Assembly (NCBI GenBank): GCA_036852015.1
Contig: JAANDG010000290.1
Coordinates: 112,549 to 176,548 of the forward strand
Length of the DNA stretch: 64,000 bases
From: Pelodera strongyloides
Taxonomy: Eukaryota; Nematoda; Chromadorea; Rhabditida; Rhabditidae
Direction: 5' to 3'
Part shown: positions 62,201 to 64,000 of the stretch, piece after piece
Numbering within the stretch: the stretch's first letter is position 1
Layout: each line of letters opens with the position of its first letter
Made by a program: the position numbers and the translations under genes
The notes under the pieces: model-generated
Databases searched by the model: none
The model's input: only the letters and a program-made list of their open reading frames with translations
What the model was told of the DNA's origin: nothing

Positions 62201-64000
62201 ATTTTTCTATTCAATCCCATGCACGCGAACGTTAATGTGTCGTAGTAGTGTGATTGAATGTTGGTGTTTGATTCCCCGAAATTGTGCACCATACAACACT
62301 ATTGCTTTGTACGAACGTATATTTCTGTGTATGACTAAAATGGTGGCTTAGCGCGTGTACTCTCGTCAAATGACTATGTCGCACTGTACAACTGAAAAAC
62401 TCTATCAATAAAAAGGTTCAAACAAATTAGTTCATTTGCACATGGTGAACAAAAACCGCTTGCGTGTAACAATTGCGCTGCCGCTTTGATTGAATTTCCT
62501 TCTTATTCAGTAAAATAAAAGGTTCAATTATTATTATTTTTTTGGATCAAAGCCCATCGATATTTTAGCGTGTGAGCCGTGATTGTCCTGTGATTTCCCA
62601 GCCAAATGGTCATTGTTCGCATCAGGGAATTCGAACGTTTGATGGCAAAAAGCATGCGCCAACTGGCCATGTTTTTGCAGAGCCGAGTGTACATGGTGAA
62701 GCTGGAAAAACGCCTTTGAGAACTTTGATGTATTCGTTGTGCAATGCTGCAATGTTGAGGATCAGAATTTACAAAAAAAGTAAGCCATACAAGAAAAGAG
62801 AATATGACATTATTCCTCACGAAGTTTAATTACCAATAAATATCTTGATTTCCAGGGGTACCGCTGTTGTATTAGCTTAAAGAACTTTCCGCTATTCTCG
62901 GTCCCTAATTTTTCACTAGTGTTCCTTGCAAATGTGATTATTTGTTATTGCCCAGTTGTGCTCTGCTGGTAACGTCTGTTGGATACACCAAGCGAATTGT
63001 TCGAGAATGGTTGTTTCAATTGTGTATCTTCTATGCAAATCCCCTAAGATCAAACGTTAACGTGATTGTCGACCGCTCGCGATCTCTAATCACGCTCCTT
63101 ATCTGGCGGTAGTTTTCAGAACAGAAAAAGGAGCATTCCCTTGTGTTTCAGGCTCGTCTGATTGGATGTTTATTTCCCCACGTGCGACTAACGGCCGATA
63201 GATATGCAGAATAAAAGGAAGTAAAAACGAATTCACTGTGAATCAAATAAAGGAAAGGCCAAAGGAAGAAGACATAAATGCCATGAATGACTGTGTGTTG
63301 ATGCAACACGGATCCGTGCTTTTGACCTATAGGAAGTTTCTTCGCCGAAACACGCTTAAATTAACAAGTCTTCACCTAAACTAAAAAGTTAAAATCAAAC
63401 AATAGCCAAATCAATGAATATTCACTCCCCCATTCCCCAAAGCGTGGTCTTGATAAATTTATGAAAATATTTTTGGCATAAACGTTTGGTTCCAGGTTTG
63501 TTTGCATTTTACGCGTCTATCCACCAGACAGTTTCATCTTGAGTAAACAGAAATTTTTCCGGATCAAAAAACTATTATCTAGTTTGATGCATGCTTTATT
63601 ATCAAAAGCTAAAGAAAGCAAAGCAATATTAATAAATGATAAATCTTTTTCGCAGTAAGGAAAGTTTTTCATCGTGAAAAGTAATAGTTTATCTCTTGTT
63701 TCGACTACCTGTGCCATTTCTTTTAAGCAATATGGATGTCGTACGCGCAGACGCGGCATCAACAAATGTCTTACCAAACACGAAGCTTTTGTCTTGCCAA
63801 GATTAACTGTAATTTTCACTGGTTTGCTTCATGCGTGCGACCAAACTACTTCGTTTTTAGGACCGCGTGCCTTCTGCGTGCCAGTTTAGTTTTCCCGTTT
63901 TCCTTATTTTTTTTTCTGAATTCCTCCCCCCCCCTCCCGCTCCGAAATACTTTTGTATGTTTATGTTTCTGCTCGTGAAGGCGTCGGACAATCACGTGCT
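58691..64000. other. Intergenic, no gene seen
   Basis: Apart from the TC microsatellite and homopolymer runs, nothing is supported. Several open frames of 60-115 codons (for example 61128-61412 and 61948-62292) lack splice or codon-use support. Confidence 0.5.
59221..59272 (+). repeat. (TC)n microsatellite
   Basis: About 52 bp of almost pure TC repeat, interrupted once by CTTC. Confidence 0.95.

Overview
This is a eukaryotic window, almost certainly from a nematode. All recognisable genes are split into many short exons, with GT/GC donors and T-rich TTTTAG or TTTCAG acceptors. The collagen is an animal type IV alpha-2 (LET-2) chain. Other genes belong to animal families: cysteine dioxygenase, GAPVD1/RME-6, C-type lectin-like and PAN/Apple proteins. 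I cannot name the species. The gene models below were spliced by hand. Where a model is complete, the summed exon lengths are a multiple of three and phases match at every junction; exceptions are stated.

Layout. Positions 1-765 hold the 3' end of a cysteine dioxygenase gene. From 1.7 to 21.0 kb lie five genes for secreted proteins: a C-type lectin-like protein (1733-3796), a repeat/mucin-like/PAN protein (5092-9749), a minus-strand protein of unknown family (9979-11948), a Cys-rich protein (13567-16248), and a protein with a Gln-rich helical middle and a lipocalin-like end (17324-21035). A minus-strand tRNA-His(GTG) sits inside an intron of the lectin-like gene. The interval 21.0-25.3 kb holds only doubtful exon-like pieces, small repeats and one inverted-repeat element.

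The complete let-2-type collagen IV gene occupies 25301-36234 (30 coding exons, 1792 codons). The complete GAPVD1/RME-6 gene occupies 39540-49459 (35 coding exons, 1443 codons). From 49.5 kb to the end no intact gene is visible. That part has a five-unit tandem repeat of about 195 bp, a TC microsatellite and a decayed coding stretch on the minus strand.

The genes do not form one pathway. Collagen IV is the basement-membrane scaffold. RME-6/GAPVD1 acts on early endosomes with RAB-5. Cysteine dioxygenase degrades cysteine. From memory, cdo-1, let-2 and rme-6 are all on the C. elegans X chromosome, so the window may be part of the conserved X linkage group. The most interesting local items are the triplicated exon module joined to PAN domains, a 49-bp copy of an exon inside an intron that differs only at synonymous sites, a 12-nt microexon, a possible 36-nt cassette exon in rme-6, and two GC-AG introns.
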